From: an uncultured Holophaga sp. | GTDB taxonomy: Bacteria; Acidobacteriota; Holophagae; Holophagales; Holophagaceae | DNA: 64,000 nt | Direction: 5' to 3' | NCBI RefSeq assembly: GCF_963677305.1 | Contig: NZ_OY781925.1 | Coordinates: 2,023,501-2,087,500, forward strand | Part shown: piece after piece, positions 9,597 to 18,043 of the stretch | Layout: each line of letters opens with the position of its first letter | How positions within the stretch are numbered: position 1 is the first letter of the stretch | Program-made: the position numbers and the translations under genes | The notes under the pieces: generated by a model | What the model was told of the DNA's origin: nothing | The model's database searches: none | What the model saw: only the letters and a program-made list of their open reading frames with translations

Positions 9597-10337
9597 TCAG
9601 ACTCGTGGCTTGCGGAAAATACCGATCCAGCGTGGCGACGAGGAGGGACGGAAGGGCAACCCTTGATAATCACCCACTTCGCCCTGGAGGGAAAGTCCGG
9701 AGGCCCCTGTCATGGCAAGCAGCTCCGCGGGTTCGTAGACCCGGACCGACTCCACGGCCTCCCGGCTTGAGCCCGTCCCCAGGTGGTGGATGCGCATCTG
9801 CTTGATGACCCGATCGGCCTCCAGGGAGCGGGTGATGTGGACCCGGTAGCCAGCCTTCTCCTGGACCTCCTCGGTCACCAGATCCCGGCGGACGAGGTGA
9901 GCGTTCATGAAATCGAGGAGGAGGACCCCCCCGGGCTTGAGCAACCGACTGAGGCTGTCCAGCAGGGCCCGGTTCTGGGCCTCATCGAAGTAGCCGAAGG
10001 GGGTGAACCACATCGTGATCCCCGCCAGGACCCCTGGGCGGACCGGGATGGACCGCATGTCCCCGCGGAGGAGCCAGTCCCGCAGCTCGGGCGGAGCCAG
10101 GCCCAGGAGGGTCTCCGAAAGGTCCAGACCGAAGGCCACGGGGTTGCGCTTCCGAAGGTGGGCGAGATGCCTGCCCGAGCCGCAGCCCAGGTCCAGGACA
10201 GGACCTGCGGCCAGCTCGGGTGCCAGCCGCAGGGCCGTATGGACGGCCAGCCTGGCCTCATCCTCGTTCCGGTGGGCGTAGAGGGCGGCGTAGTCGGCGT
10301 CGAACCAGTGGGTGAACCAGTCGTCCGGGGCCCCCAT
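9597..10337 (-). CDS. Class I SAM-dependent methyltransferase
   Basis: A 246-residue Rossmann-fold methyltransferase. Motif I is VLDLGCGSGRHLAHL (about residues 44-58), motif II includes FGLDLSETLLGLA, and a motif III-like acidic strand follows (GGVLLLDFMNAHLV). The start directly abuts the end of the TldE gene (10338), so it looks like the last gene of the coaE-tldD-macro-macro-tldE operon. The substrate is unknown; the family includes small-molecule and tRNA methyltransferases. Confidence 0.82.
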   Translation of the reverse strand: MGAPDDWFTHWFDADYAALYAHRNEDEARLAVHTALRLAPELAAGPVLDLGCGSGRHLAHLRKRNPVAFGLDLSETLLGLAPPELRDWLLRGDMRSIPVRPGVLAGITMWFTPFGYFDEAQNRALLDSLSRLLKPGGVLLLDFMNAHLVRRDLVTEEVQEKAGYRVHITRSLEADRVIKQMRIHHLGTGSSREAVESVRVYEPAELLAMTGASGLSLQGEVGDYQGLPFRPSSSPRWIGIFRKPRV

Positions 10338-11702
10338 CTAGGCCCCGCCGATGGCCATGTCCTCGATGAGGAGGGAGAGGCCTGCCTGGGAGCCATACCA
10401 GTGAAGGTCACTGCCCACAGCCACGATTCGGGTGAGGAAGTCCCGCAGGTTGCCGGCGATGGTGAGGCGGTCCAGGCTCTCCGCCAGCTGGCCCTCGCGG
10501 ATGCAGATGCCGCTGGCACCGACGCTGAGGTCACCCGAGACGGGGTCCACGGTGTGCAGGCCCATGAGCTCGGTGATGAGGACACCGTGGCGGGCCTGGG
10601 CATAGAGCTGCTCAGGGGTGCGGTCCCCTGCCTTGGGGAAGAGGTTGAAGGTGCTGACCGAGGGGTTGCTGCCCAGGCCACGGCCTGCCGATCCCGTGGG
10701 TGCAGTCCCCATCTCGGCGGAGGTGCGCAGGGTGTGGAGGTAGGTCTGGAGCACGCCGTCCTGGATCAGGACATTGCGCCTCGTGGGCAGGCCCTCGCCG
10801 TCCCAGGGTTCACTGCCCAGGCCCTCCGCAAGGCGTCCGTCATCCACCAGGGTGAGGAGGGGCGACGCGATGGCCTGGCCCAGCCTGCCCGTGAAGAGGC
10901 TCCGCTGCTTGAGGACTGACTCGGCGGAGAGCATGCCCGCGACGATGCCCAGGAGGTCCACCGAGACTTCAGGGTGCAGGATCACGGGGTAGCGTCCGGA
11001 AGGCAGGGTGGAGGGTTTGAGCTTGCGCTCCCCCTTAAGGGCGGCCTCCCGCCCGATGACGGCCAGGCTGAAGGCTTCGGGATGGCGGCCGACATCATAG
11101 TGCCAGGCCGCCTGCCGGTCCCCATCCTGCTCCACCGCCAGTTCGATGGCCGCGCTGCAGGAGGAGCCCAGGTCGTAGGCCCTGACCCCTCTCTGGGTGA
11201 GCAGAAGGGAGGCGCCGGCTCCGTCGCTCCAGGAGGACTCCCGCACGGCGCAGACCTTGGGGGAGGCCCTGTGGGCCTCGGCCTCCAGGTCCAGTGCCCG
11301 CTGGATGCGGTCCTCGGGGCTCAGACTCTCGGCCCTGGGGTCATAGCGCTCTGGCAGGTCATCGGCGCCCGAAGGGTCGGCCTGGCGCTGCCAGGGGTCC
11401 CGGTCCCCCAGGGCAGCCAGGTCGAAGGCCTGCTGGAAGAGCTCCCGGAAGTCTGCGCGCTGGAGATCGGTGCTGGTGGCCAGTCCGGCCCGGCCATCCC
11501 GCAGGACCCTGATGCCGAGGCCGCCCCGCTTGCTGGTGCTCAGGTCTTCCAGAATCCCGTTGCGGACCTTGGCCTTCCGGCTGCGGGAGACGGAGAGGAA
11601 GGCCTCGGCTCCCTCCGCTCCCAGGCCCATGGCGTGATGGATGCCCTCCTGGAGCCGGGCTTCGAGGTCGGGGGGGATGAACTGGGAGAAGACAGGGTGC
11701 AT
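10338..11702 (-). CDS. pmbA: TldE/PmbA-like metalloprotease subunit
   Basis: The partner subunit of the TldD/TldE (PmbA) peptidase, which degrades unfolded peptides and matures modified peptides such as microcin B17 in E. coli. The 454 residues match the family; the N-terminal half (AEAFLSVSRSRKAKVRNG, GLGIRVLRDGRAGLATS) and the C-terminal conserved block (SVSTFNLFPKAGD, MGLHTVDPVSGDLSVGASG) are typical. The HExxxH zinc motif of TldD is absent, as expected for TldE. ATG 11702 is chosen over an upstream in-frame start at 11858, which would run into the macrodomain gene. The gap to the upstream macrodomain gene is 31 bp and AT-rich. Confidence 0.87.
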   Translation of the reverse strand: MHPVFSQFIPPDLEARLQEGIHHAMGLGAEGAEAFLSVSRSRKAKVRNGILEDLSTSKRGGLGIRVLRDGRAGLATSTDLQRADFRELFQQAFDLAALGDRDPWQRQADPSGADDLPERYDPRAESLSPEDRIQRALDLEAEAHRASPKVCAVRESSWSDGAGASLLLTQRGVRAYDLGSSCSAAIELAVEQDGDRQAAWHYDVGRHPEAFSLAVIGREAALKGERKLKPSTLPSGRYPVILHPEVSVDLLGIVAGMLSAESVLKQRSLFTGRLGQAIASPLLTLVDDGRLAEGLGSEPWDGEGLPTRRNVLIQDGVLQTYLHTLRTSAEMGTAPTGSAGRGLGSNPSVSTFNLFPKAGDRTPEQLYAQARHGVLITELMGLHTVDPVSGDLSVGASGICIREGQLAESLDRLTIAGNLRDFLTRIVAVGSDLHWYGSQAGLSLLIEDMAIGGA

Positions 11703-11733
11703 GAAAAGTCCGAAAATTATGGTTTGTTTTGAT

Positions 11734-12252
11734 TCAGGGCAGGGCTGCCTTGAGGGCTCCCTGATAGGCCAGGAAGGTGTCGCGGTCATAGCAGACCAGG
11801 AGGACCTGGCTGGGATGATCATGGCGCTCAAGGAAGTCCAGGATGGTTCCGACGGCAATGGGGGCGGCCTCCGCCAGGGGGATCTGGGGCTGGCGCCCGG
11901 AGCCCAGGCTGGGGAAGGCCAGAGTGCCGACCTGGTGGGTCTCCGCCAGGCGGAGGCTGTTCAGGTAGCACAAGGCCAGGGCTTCCCGCTCGCCCTGCTC
12001 TCCGTCGAGCCAGGTGGGGGGAACGGTATGGATCAGCAAACGGGCAGGGAGGCCGTGGGCCGAGGTGAGCCTGGCCTCACCCACCGGGCATCCGCCCAGG
12101 GCCAGGCATTCCTCCTTCAGCTCAGGCCCTCCGGCGCGGTGGACAGCCTGATGGACGGGGCCGCCGTCCAGGAGGGTTCCATCCGTGGAGTTGACGATGG
12201 CGTCCGCCTCCATGGCGGTGATGTCACCCAGCTGGAGTCTGAAGCGGATCAT
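11734..12252 (-). CDS. Macrodomain protein (second copy)
   Basis: A single macrodomain of 172 residues, a fold that binds ADP-ribose or hydrolyses ADP-ribosyl and O-acetyl-ADP-ribose bonds. The N-terminal strand (LQLGDITAMEADAIVNST) and GEARLTSAHGLPARLLIHTV follow the family pattern. The usual NAAN motif reads NSTDGTLL here and the glycine-rich loop reads DGGPVHQAVH, so it differs from the copy upstream. It overlaps the first macrodomain gene by 4 bp and precedes the TldE gene. The changed motif may alter or weaken catalysis; binding without hydrolysis is possible. Confidence 0.82.
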   Translation of the reverse strand: MIRFRLQLGDITAMEADAIVNSTDGTLLDGGPVHQAVHRAGGPELKEECLALGGCPVGEARLTSAHGLPARLLIHTVPPTWLDGEQGEREALALCYLNSLRLAETHQVGTLAFPSLGSGRQPQIPLAEAAPIAVGTILDFLERHDHPSQVLLVCYDRDTFLAYQGALKAALP

Positions 12253-12764
12253 GACGGCTCCTGGAGGAGGCCGCGGAGGACCTGGAGGGTGTCCCCGTCA
12301 AAGGCCACCAGCAGTATACGTTCGGGACAGTCTGGACGGCTCATGAATTCCCGGATGGTGGCGATGGCGATCCGGGAGGCCCGGCGGAGGGGAAAGCCGA
12401 AGGCACCCGTGCTGATGGCCGGAAAGGCGATGCTGTGGACACCCCTGGCGCATGCCAGCTTCATGGTGTTCCGGTAGCAGGCAGCCAGGAGTTCGTCCTC
12501 TCCGGCGTGGCCGCCCTGCCAGACCGGGCCGACGGTGTGGATGATATGGAGGGCCAGCAGGCGGAAACCCGGAGTCAGGCGGGCCTCACCCGTGAGGCAC
12601 CCCCCCAGCTCCCGACAGTGGGCGAGCAGCTCGGGGCCGGCCGCCCGGTGGATGGCGCCATCCACGCCTCCCCCCCCGAGCAGGCTCTCATTGGCGGCGT
12701 TCACGATTGCCTCGACAGGCAGGACCGTAATGTCGCCCTGGACGGCGACGAGCTCCGGGGTCAT
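12249..12764 (-). CDS. Macrodomain protein (O-acetyl-ADP-ribose deacetylase-like)
   Basis: A macrodomain protein of 171 residues with the canonical signature: VQGDITVLPVEAIVNAANESLLGGGGVDGAIHRAAG, shown here only in outline by its GDIT, NAANESL and GGGGVDGAI elements, plus GEARLTPGF and AFPAISTGAFGFP. It resembles YmdB/MacroD-type enzymes that deacetylate O-acetyl-ADP-ribose or remove ADP-ribose from proteins. Confidence 0.3.
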   Translation of the reverse strand: MTPELVAVQGDITVLPVEAIVNAANESLLGGGGVDGAIHRAAGPELLAHCRELGGCLTGEARLTPGFRLLALHIIHTVGPVWQGGHAGEDELLAACYRNTMKLACARGVHSIAFPAISTGAFGFPLRRASRIAIATIREFMSRPDCPERILLVAFDGDTLQVLRGLLQEPS

Positions 12765-14839
12765 CAGGCCTCCGGAGCCTCGGCGGTGCCGCCCACCACC
12801 AGGGCCGGGCACAGGATGGTGGGAAGGGCATCGCTGACGGGCACCCCCTGGCCGTCCTTGCCGCAGGTGCCGATGTCAAAGTGCTCCAGGTCAGAGGCGA
12901 TGCGGGTGAGCTCCTGCAGGACCGTGGGGCCGCAGCCGCTGAGGGTGGCGTTCTTCACCGGGTGGCGGATCTCCCCCTTCTCCACCCAGTAGCCCTCCGT
13001 GACCTGGAAGACGAAATTGCCGGTGACTGTGTCCACCTGGCCGCCGCCCATGCGCTTCACCAGCAGCCCCCGGTCCAGCTCTTTGAGCAGCGTGGTGGGA
13101 TCCTCGGGGCCAGGTGCCAGGAAGGTGTTCCGCATGCGAGGGATGGGCAGGTGGCGGTAGCTCTCCCGACGGCCATTACCCGTGGGGCGGGTATCCATCC
13201 TGCGGGCGGTCTTCCGTGACTGGAGGTAGGCCTTCAGGATGCCGTTCTCGATGAGGACCACCCGCTGGGCGGCTTGGCCTTCGTCATCGATGGCGGCGCT
13301 GCCGCGCTTGTGGGGCAGGGTGCCGTCGTCCACGATGGTGACGCCCTCGGCGGCCACCCGCTGCCCCAGCTTTCCCGCGAAGGCGCTCATGCCTGCCAGG
13401 GCGAGGTCGGCCTCCAGGCCATGGCCGCAGGCCTCGTGGATCATGGTGCCCCCGGCGCTGGAGCTGAGGATCACCGGGAAGGTGCCGGCAGGGGCGGGCT
13501 GGGCCTCCAGGGCCTGGAGCGCCAGACGCACAGCCTCCTTCGCCGTGCGGGCTACGGCTTCCTCCGTGAAGAGCTCGAAGCCCCGGGATTCCCCCAGGGG
13601 CTGGTAGCCCATCTGCAGGTTGTCCCCTTCGCCCGCGGTCACGTTGAGGCGCAGCACTCCCTGGGTGCGCTTGTCGGTGCTGAGTTCGCAGATCCAGGCC
13701 TCGCCGCTGCGGTCGGCGGAAGCAATCCAGACACTCTGGGTGGAGTCGCCGTAGCCCACCGCCACTTGCCGCACTGCGCCGGGGCGGAGGCTCTCACCCT
13801 GTTCCCGGGCCAAGGCCTCGGCACGCCTCACGAGAGCGACCTTGTCGGGCAGGGGCACGGTGGAAGGATCGGTCTCCACCGGGCAGGGGGAGGGGCAGGA
13901 CTTCAGTTGGAGGGTGGGGAGAGGGGTGGCATCGCCCTTACCGGAGGCGGCCAGGTCCCGGGCGGCCTGAAGGAGCTCCTCGAAAGCCGGGGAGATGAGG
14001 TCGGCGAAGCGGGTGGCTTCGCCCTCCACCAGGCGGAGACTGCCCCCGGAGGTCTCACTGGCCAGCACATCCTCCATGCGCCCGTCGTCCATGCCCAGGG
14101 CGCAGACCCGGCGGTGTTCGAGGTAGAGCTCAGCGTAGTCCCCGCCCCTGGAGAGCAGGACCTCCAGGACCTGATGCATCTGTTCCGGGGTGAAGGGTGC
14201 GTTCATGCGGCTTCTCCAGCGTTCATCTCTGAGATGCCTCCATCTTGCCAGAAGCTCTGCCTCCGCTCGGGCCAGCTGGGGCTCCAGATCACGGCCATCG
14301 TTGAGGATCCGTGCGTCGGCATGGAGAATCCGCTCCGCTGGGCTGATCTGGGCCCTCAGGCGTCGGCGGGCTTCCTCCTCTGGGAGGCCGTCCCGCATCC
14401 CGATCCGACTGAGGCGGAGCGATTCGGGGGCATCCACCACCCAAAGGGCGTCGAAGCGGTGGCCCTGCCCGATGTCGACCCAGAGGGCCGCGTCCATGAC
14501 CACCCCGAGGGTCTCCGGTGGCAGGGCAGAGGCCTCCTGCTCGAGGTGCTCCAGGATCCGGGGGTGGAGGATGGCCTCCAGCCGTCTCCGACCCTCTGGG
14601 TCCGCGAAGACCCTGTCGCCCAGGGCAGCCCGGTCCAGGCCCCCCCGCTGGTCCAGGACCTCCGGGCCGAAGGTCGCCACGACGGCTTCCAGTCCCGGAC
14701 TCCCTGGCTCCACGATGCTCCTGGCGGCCTGGTCGGCATCCAGGATGACCCACCCGCGTCGGGCGAGGAGGCTGGAGACATGGCTCTTGCCCGAGGCGAT
14801 GCCGCCGGTGAGTCCGAGAATGGGAAAAGGCTGGAGCAT
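12764..14839 (-). CDS. CoaE-TldD continuous reading frame (dephospho-CoA kinase fused to TldD protease)
   Basis: One open frame covers two unrelated enzymes. Residues 1-210 are a complete dephospho-CoA kinase (last step of CoA synthesis): P-loop LTGGIASGKSHV, DADQAAR and the LHPRI helix. The remaining 480 or so residues are TldD, the zinc-bearing subunit of the TldD/E peptidase, with MIHEACGHGLEADLA (HExxxH) and the C-terminal VTGNFVFQVTEGYWVEKG block. There is no stop between them. ATG 14839 starts CoaE. An internal ATG at 14206 with GGAG 7 bases upstream could start TldD separately. Whether the cell makes a fusion, two proteins or both cannot be told from the sequence. The stop overlaps the first macrodomain gene (ATGA). 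Confidence 0.85.
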   Translation of the reverse strand: MLQPFPILGLTGGIASGKSHVSSLLARRGWVILDADQAARSIVEPGSPGLEAVVATFGPEVLDQRGGLDRAALGDRVFADPEGRRRLEAILHPRILEHLEQEASALPPETLGVVMDAALWVDIGQGHRFDALWVVDAPESLRLSRIGMRDGLPEEEARRRLRAQISPAERILHADARILNDGRDLEPQLARAEAELLARWRHLRDERWRSRMNAPFTPEQMHQVLEVLLSRGGDYAELYLEHRRVCALGMDDGRMEDVLASETSGGSLRLVEGEATRFADLISPAFEELLQAARDLAASGKGDATPLPTLQLKSCPSPCPVETDPSTVPLPDKVALVRRAEALAREQGESLRPGAVRQVAVGYGDSTQSVWIASADRSGEAWICELSTDKRTQGVLRLNVTAGEGDNLQMGYQPLGESRGFELFTEEAVARTAKEAVRLALQALEAQPAPAGTFPVILSSSAGGTMIHEACGHGLEADLALAGMSAFAGKLGQRVAAEGVTIVDDGTLPHKRGSAAIDDEGQAAQRVVLIENGILKAYLQSRKTARRMDTRPTGNGRRESYRHLPIPRMRNTFLAPGPEDPTTLLKELDRGLLVKRMGGGQVDTVTGNFVFQVTEGYWVEKGEIRHPVKNATLSGCGPTVLQELTRIASDLEHFDIGTCGKDGQGVPVSDALPTILCPALVVGGTAEAPEA
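14204..14217 (-). promoter_or_regulatory. Internal ribosome-binding site and ATG for the TldD part
   Basis: Inside the CoaE-TldD frame, GGAG (14214-14217) sits 7 bases before an in-frame ATG (14206-14204) where TldD homology begins (MNAPFTPEQ). This is a good initiation signal and allows TldD to be made on its own. Confidence 0.5.
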
Positions 14840-15056
14840 GGCTCCACTGTAGCTGTTCCACCCCTCCTCGCCTAAGGGGCGTCTGGGAAAGAGATCCTGT
14901 CCTTGATCAGGGTAAGGAAGCAAGGGAAGCACTCCGAGTGCCTCCTCCCAGGGTGCGTCGCGTCATCGGCGTTCATTTCTTCCATGTGGGGACCATACGC
15001 TTTTCTGGTTATCGGCCTGACTCCGCTTCGGCAGAGTGGCCTGGGGAAGAGAGCTG

Positions 15057-15290
15057 GGGCCACGGATGTACACAGATTCCCACGGATGAAAGCCCTGGAT
15101 TCGCCCGGTGTAGGGTGTCTGGGGCCGCCCCGCGCAGCGGGGGCGGTCGGCAAGCCGACCGCGTTCAGAAGGGAAGGGGCAGCCAGGGGCACGCTGGCGT
15201 GCCCTGGTCTGCCCCCTCCCCTCTGAACCAGCCCCAGGCAACCCTGGTGGGTCGCTGACTATCCGTGTTCATCTGAATTATCCGTGGCCC
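15057..15290. repeat. Intergenic palindromic element
   Basis: The 555-bp gene-free stretch between coaE-tldD and the transporter gene contains an element bounded by perfect 11-bp inverted repeats, GGGCCACGGAT (15057-15067) and its complement (15280-15290). Next to each end are related CACGGAT/ATCCGTG words. Inside are two strong hairpins: a 9-bp perfect stem with an AA loop (15143-15162), and a long imperfect stem from about 15165 to 15228 whose tip is an 8-bp perfect stem with a TG loop (15187-15204). No credible ORF is present. It looks like a mobile or dispersed palindromic repeat, but only one copy is seen here. Confidence 0.6.
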
Positions 15291-15394
15291 GAAATGCTTT
15301 CCTGACACCAGACCCGTTCCACCGCAGCTGAGATTTGTCGATAACCAAGTACGCTTTTGCTTCCTGTGGGAGGCCCGACGCCACAATGCCCGGA

Positions 15395-16360
15395 TCAGAG
15401 CCAGCCCTTCCGCCGGAAGAAGAGGATCTGGAGCACGATGATGAGGATCAGGATGGCCAGGAACTCCAGGAAGGCACCCTCGCTGTGGGCTCCGGGGATG
15501 CCGCCCACATTGATGCCCATGAGCCCGGTGAGGAAGCCCAGGGGCAGGAAGAAGGCCGTGAGCAGGGAGAGGACATACATCCTGCGGTTGAGCATCTCCG
15601 CTGAGCGCTGGCTCAGTTGCTCCTGGATGACCATGGCCCGGTCCTTGAGGCTGTCCATGTCCTCCAGGTGCCGGATGAGGCGGTCCAGGGTCTCGTGGAG
15701 GTCGGCCCGGTTGCGGTTGGTGAGGAGGGCGATGTCCCCGGTGCAGAGCTTGCCCAGGGCATCACGTTGGGGGGCAAGGTAGCGGCGGAGCATGAGGATC
15801 TGGCGCCGCAGGTCGCCGATCCGGCTCCGCAGGGCGGGGACCTCGGCGGTGTCCACCTCGTCCTCCAATCGCTCGGTGACCTCCTCGAGCTCGTCGATGG
15901 TGTCCTCGGTGCGCTCGGTGAGGCGGTCCACCAGTTCTGCCAGGAAGTCGCCAGGGGTCCGGGGGCCCTTACCGAGACGGAAGCTGTCCGCCAGTTCGTC
16001 CACCGACTGGAGCCGGCGGCGCTGGGTGCTGATGATGCGGGACTCCTCGACGCAGACCCGGATGGAGACCATGTCCTCGGGCTCGGAGCCGGGATTGAGG
16101 TTCACGCCGCGGAGGGCGAGCAGGAGCATCTCCCCCAGGAAGTGTGCGCGGGGACGGGTCTCGTCAGCCAGGAGGGCCTCGACGGCGATGGGGTCCAGGC
16201 CGCTGCCGGACTGCAGCCAGTCCCGGGTCCGGGGCCGGGTGTAGTCCAGGTGCATCCAGAGTACCCCGTCCTCGGGATCCCAGGCCTTGGCCTCCTCATC
16301 ACTGAGGTGGCGGACCCCGCCGCGGCCATCCAGCAGGTAGGCGAAGACCGGGGCCGGCAT
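15395..16360 (-). CDS. CorA/ZntB-family divalent cation transporter
   Basis: An inner-membrane 2-TM metal-ion transporter of the CorA superfamily, 321 residues. A long cytoplasmic alpha/beta and coiled-coil funnel (about 1-255) precedes TM1 (MYVLSLLTAFFLPLGFLTGL), the pore signature MGINVGGIPG, and TM2 (FLAILILIIVLQILFF), then a basic C-terminal tail. The GIN signature in place of GMN, followed by VGGIPG, is typical of ZntB-type members, so zinc or another divalent cation is likelier than magnesium. ATG 16360 overlaps the guaC stop (ATGA), so the two are translationally coupled. Confidence 0.87.
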   Translation of the reverse strand: MPAPVFAYLLDGRGGVRHLSDEEAKAWDPEDGVLWMHLDYTRPRTRDWLQSGSGLDPIAVEALLADETRPRAHFLGEMLLLALRGVNLNPGSEPEDMVSIRVCVEESRIISTQRRRLQSVDELADSFRLGKGPRTPGDFLAELVDRLTERTEDTIDELEEVTERLEDEVDTAEVPALRSRIGDLRRQILMLRRYLAPQRDALGKLCTGDIALLTNRNRADLHETLDRLIRHLEDMDSLKDRAMVIQEQLSQRSAEMLNRRMYVLSLLTAFFLPLGFLTGLMGINVGGIPGAHSEGAFLEFLAILILIIVLQILFFRRKGWL

Positions 16361-17367
16361 CAGAGGGTCTTGTGGGGGAGGCTCTCCAGCCGACCGGCGG
16401 GTGAGACCAGCATGTAGTTCAGCTTGCGCTGCAGCTCGCGGATGGTGTTGGCGCCGGCGTAGGTGAGTCCGGAGCGCAGGCCCCCGATGATATCGGCGAT
16501 GATCTCGTCCTGGTCGTCCCGGCAGGGGACCGTGGTGGCCACGCCCTCTGCCGTCTTCCAGCCCGTGAGGCCCCCCAGGTGGTCGTCCGCCACCTCCTTG
16601 CTGGCCATGCCGCGATAGACCTTGCAGGGATGCCCCTCGGATCCCTGGATGACTTCTCCGGGGGTCGGGGTGGTGCCCGCCAGCATGCCGCCGATCATGA
16701 CGAAGTCGGCGCCGAAGGCCAGGGCCTTCACGATGTCGCCGGGAGTGCGGATGCCGCCATCGGCCACGATGGAGCGGTCGGCCCGGGCGCACTCCTGGAT
16801 GGCGGTGAGCTGGGGCACCCCGAAGCCGGTCTTGATGCGGGTGGTGCAGACGCTGCCGGGGCCGATACCCACCTTGATGATGTCGGCCTTCACCGAGGCC
16901 AGGTAGTCCGCCCCGGCATAGGTGGCGACGTTGCCCGCCATGATGCAGGCATCGGGGAGCATCTGGCGGATGCGCTTCACCATCTTGCCGACGTAGCGGG
17001 CGTGGCCGTGGGCCACATCGACACAGAAGTGCACGGCGCCAGCGTCCCGGAGGGCCTCCACCCGCTCCAGCTCGCTGTCGGAGGTCCCGACCGAGATGAA
17101 GACTGGGTGCTGGCAGCGCCGGAACATGGCCACGTTGTCCTCGATGGAGCAGAAGCGGTGGAGGACCCCGATACCGCCCCTGCCGCCGATGAAGTTGGCC
17201 ATGGCGTCCTCGGTGACCGTATCCATGTTGGCGGTCATGACCGGGAGTTCCAGTTTCAGCTTGCCGCTCTTGTCCGTCATCCCCGTGTCCACCAGGCGCC
17301 TGGACTCATGGTGGTTGTAGGCGGGGATCAGGAGGACATCGTCAAAGGTGATGGCAGTCTCGGCCAA
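16360..17367 (-). CDS. guaC: GMP reductase (IMPDH/GMPR family)
   Basis: Converts GMP to IMP with NADPH in purine salvage. A 335-residue TIM barrel without the CBS domains found in IMP dehydrogenase. The catalytic loop is GIGPGSVCTTRIKTGFGVPQ, with the active Cys in SVCTT; phosphate binding is in IVADGGIRTPGDIVKALAFG and FVMIGGMLAG, and the GGLRSGLTYAGA end is typical of GuaC. A short IMPDH-like enzyme remains possible. It begins 4 bp after the lipoprotein gene and overlaps the transporter gene, so the three form an operon. Confidence 0.85.
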   Translation of the reverse strand: MAETAITFDDVLLIPAYNHHESRRLVDTGMTDKSGKLKLELPVMTANMDTVTEDAMANFIGGRGGIGVLHRFCSIEDNVAMFRRCQHPVFISVGTSDSELERVEALRDAGAVHFCVDVAHGHARYVGKMVKRIRQMLPDACIMAGNVATYAGADYLASVKADIIKVGIGPGSVCTTRIKTGFGVPQLTAIQECARADRSIVADGGIRTPGDIVKALAFGADFVMIGGMLAGTTPTPGEVIQGSEGHPCKVYRGMASKEVADDHLGGLTGWKTAEGVATTVPCRDDQDEIIADIIGGLRSGLTYAGANTIRELQRKLNYMLVSPAGRLESLPHKTL

Positions 17368-17371
17368 GGGC

Positions 17372-17983
17372 TCACCTCACGGGCTGGGGCAGGGGGATGG
17401 GGGGGAGCGACTTCTGCTGCAGGGGCTCGCCGTTCATGATCAGGGTGTCGGCGGCCAGATCCTCGCCCCCGGGCTGGAGATCGGTGCCCAGGCAGACCAG
17501 GTAGTAGGAGTCCAGCTTGGTGTTGAAGCGCATGGTCACACTGCGGCCACGCCGGACCTCCTCCGTGGGACGGGAAACGAAGGGCCGGTAGAAGAAGGGA
17601 TGCCCCCAGGGGGCCTCGGGCACCTGCTCCAGGTATTCCGGGGCCAGGGCCTTGAGTTCAGTGGGGTACTCGCCATGCTGGCCCTTGTAGCGGGTCAGGG
17701 CGTTGACGGTGCGCTGGAGGATGGCCCGGACCTGCCGCTGCTTCTCCTCCAGCTCGCGTCTGAGCTGGAGCTCGATGAGGAAGAGATCCTGCCGGGCCTG
17801 CTTGCCCGCCGGGGTCTCCGGGTAGCGATTCGCCAGCTCGTCCATGAGGGTCTTGGCTTCCAGCAGCCGTCCCTGCTGGCTCATGCTGACGGCCTGCTCA
17901 TAGAGCTTCTGGGGGAGTCGGGGGTCCTCCGAGCTGCAGGCGGTGAGCAGCACCAGCAGGAGGGCTGTCAATGAGATTCGCAT
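17372..17983 (-). CDS. Lipoprotein with helical-repeat region and GspG-like C-terminus
   Basis: A 203-residue lipoprotein with a signal peptide ending in the lipobox LLTAC (Cys near 16). Residues 25-80 look like a tetratricopeptide or coiled-coil region (LYEQAVSMSQQGRLLEAKTLMDEL in outline). The C-terminal 110 residues resemble the globular domain of type II secretion pseudopilin GspG: GEYPTELKALAPEYLEQVP, then a PWGHPFFYRP block and LVCLGTDLQPGGED. The N-methylation pseudopilin leader is absent, so it is not a normal pseudopilin. Function is unknown; it may interact with a secretion or pilus machine. First gene of the guaC operon. Confidence 0.7.
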   Translation of the reverse strand: MRISLTALLLVLLTACSSEDPRLPQKLYEQAVSMSQQGRLLEAKTLMDELANRYPETPAGKQARQDLFLIELQLRRELEEKQRQVRAILQRTVNALTRYKGQHGEYPTELKALAPEYLEQVPEAPWGHPFFYRPFVSRPTEEVRRGRSVTMRFNTKLDSYYLVCLGTDLQPGGEDLAADTLIMNGEPLQQKSLPPIPLPQPVR

Positions 17984-18043
17984 GGCCGAACCATAGCAGC
18001 ATCCCCGCTCCGGCGGAAGGAGCTGAGGCGGGGTCGGCCCCGC

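Noticed and set aside
14903..15386. Several ORFs of 60-107 residues in the intergenic palindromic region
   Set aside because: They overlap on both strands, follow the hairpins and have no ribosome sites or familiar composition.
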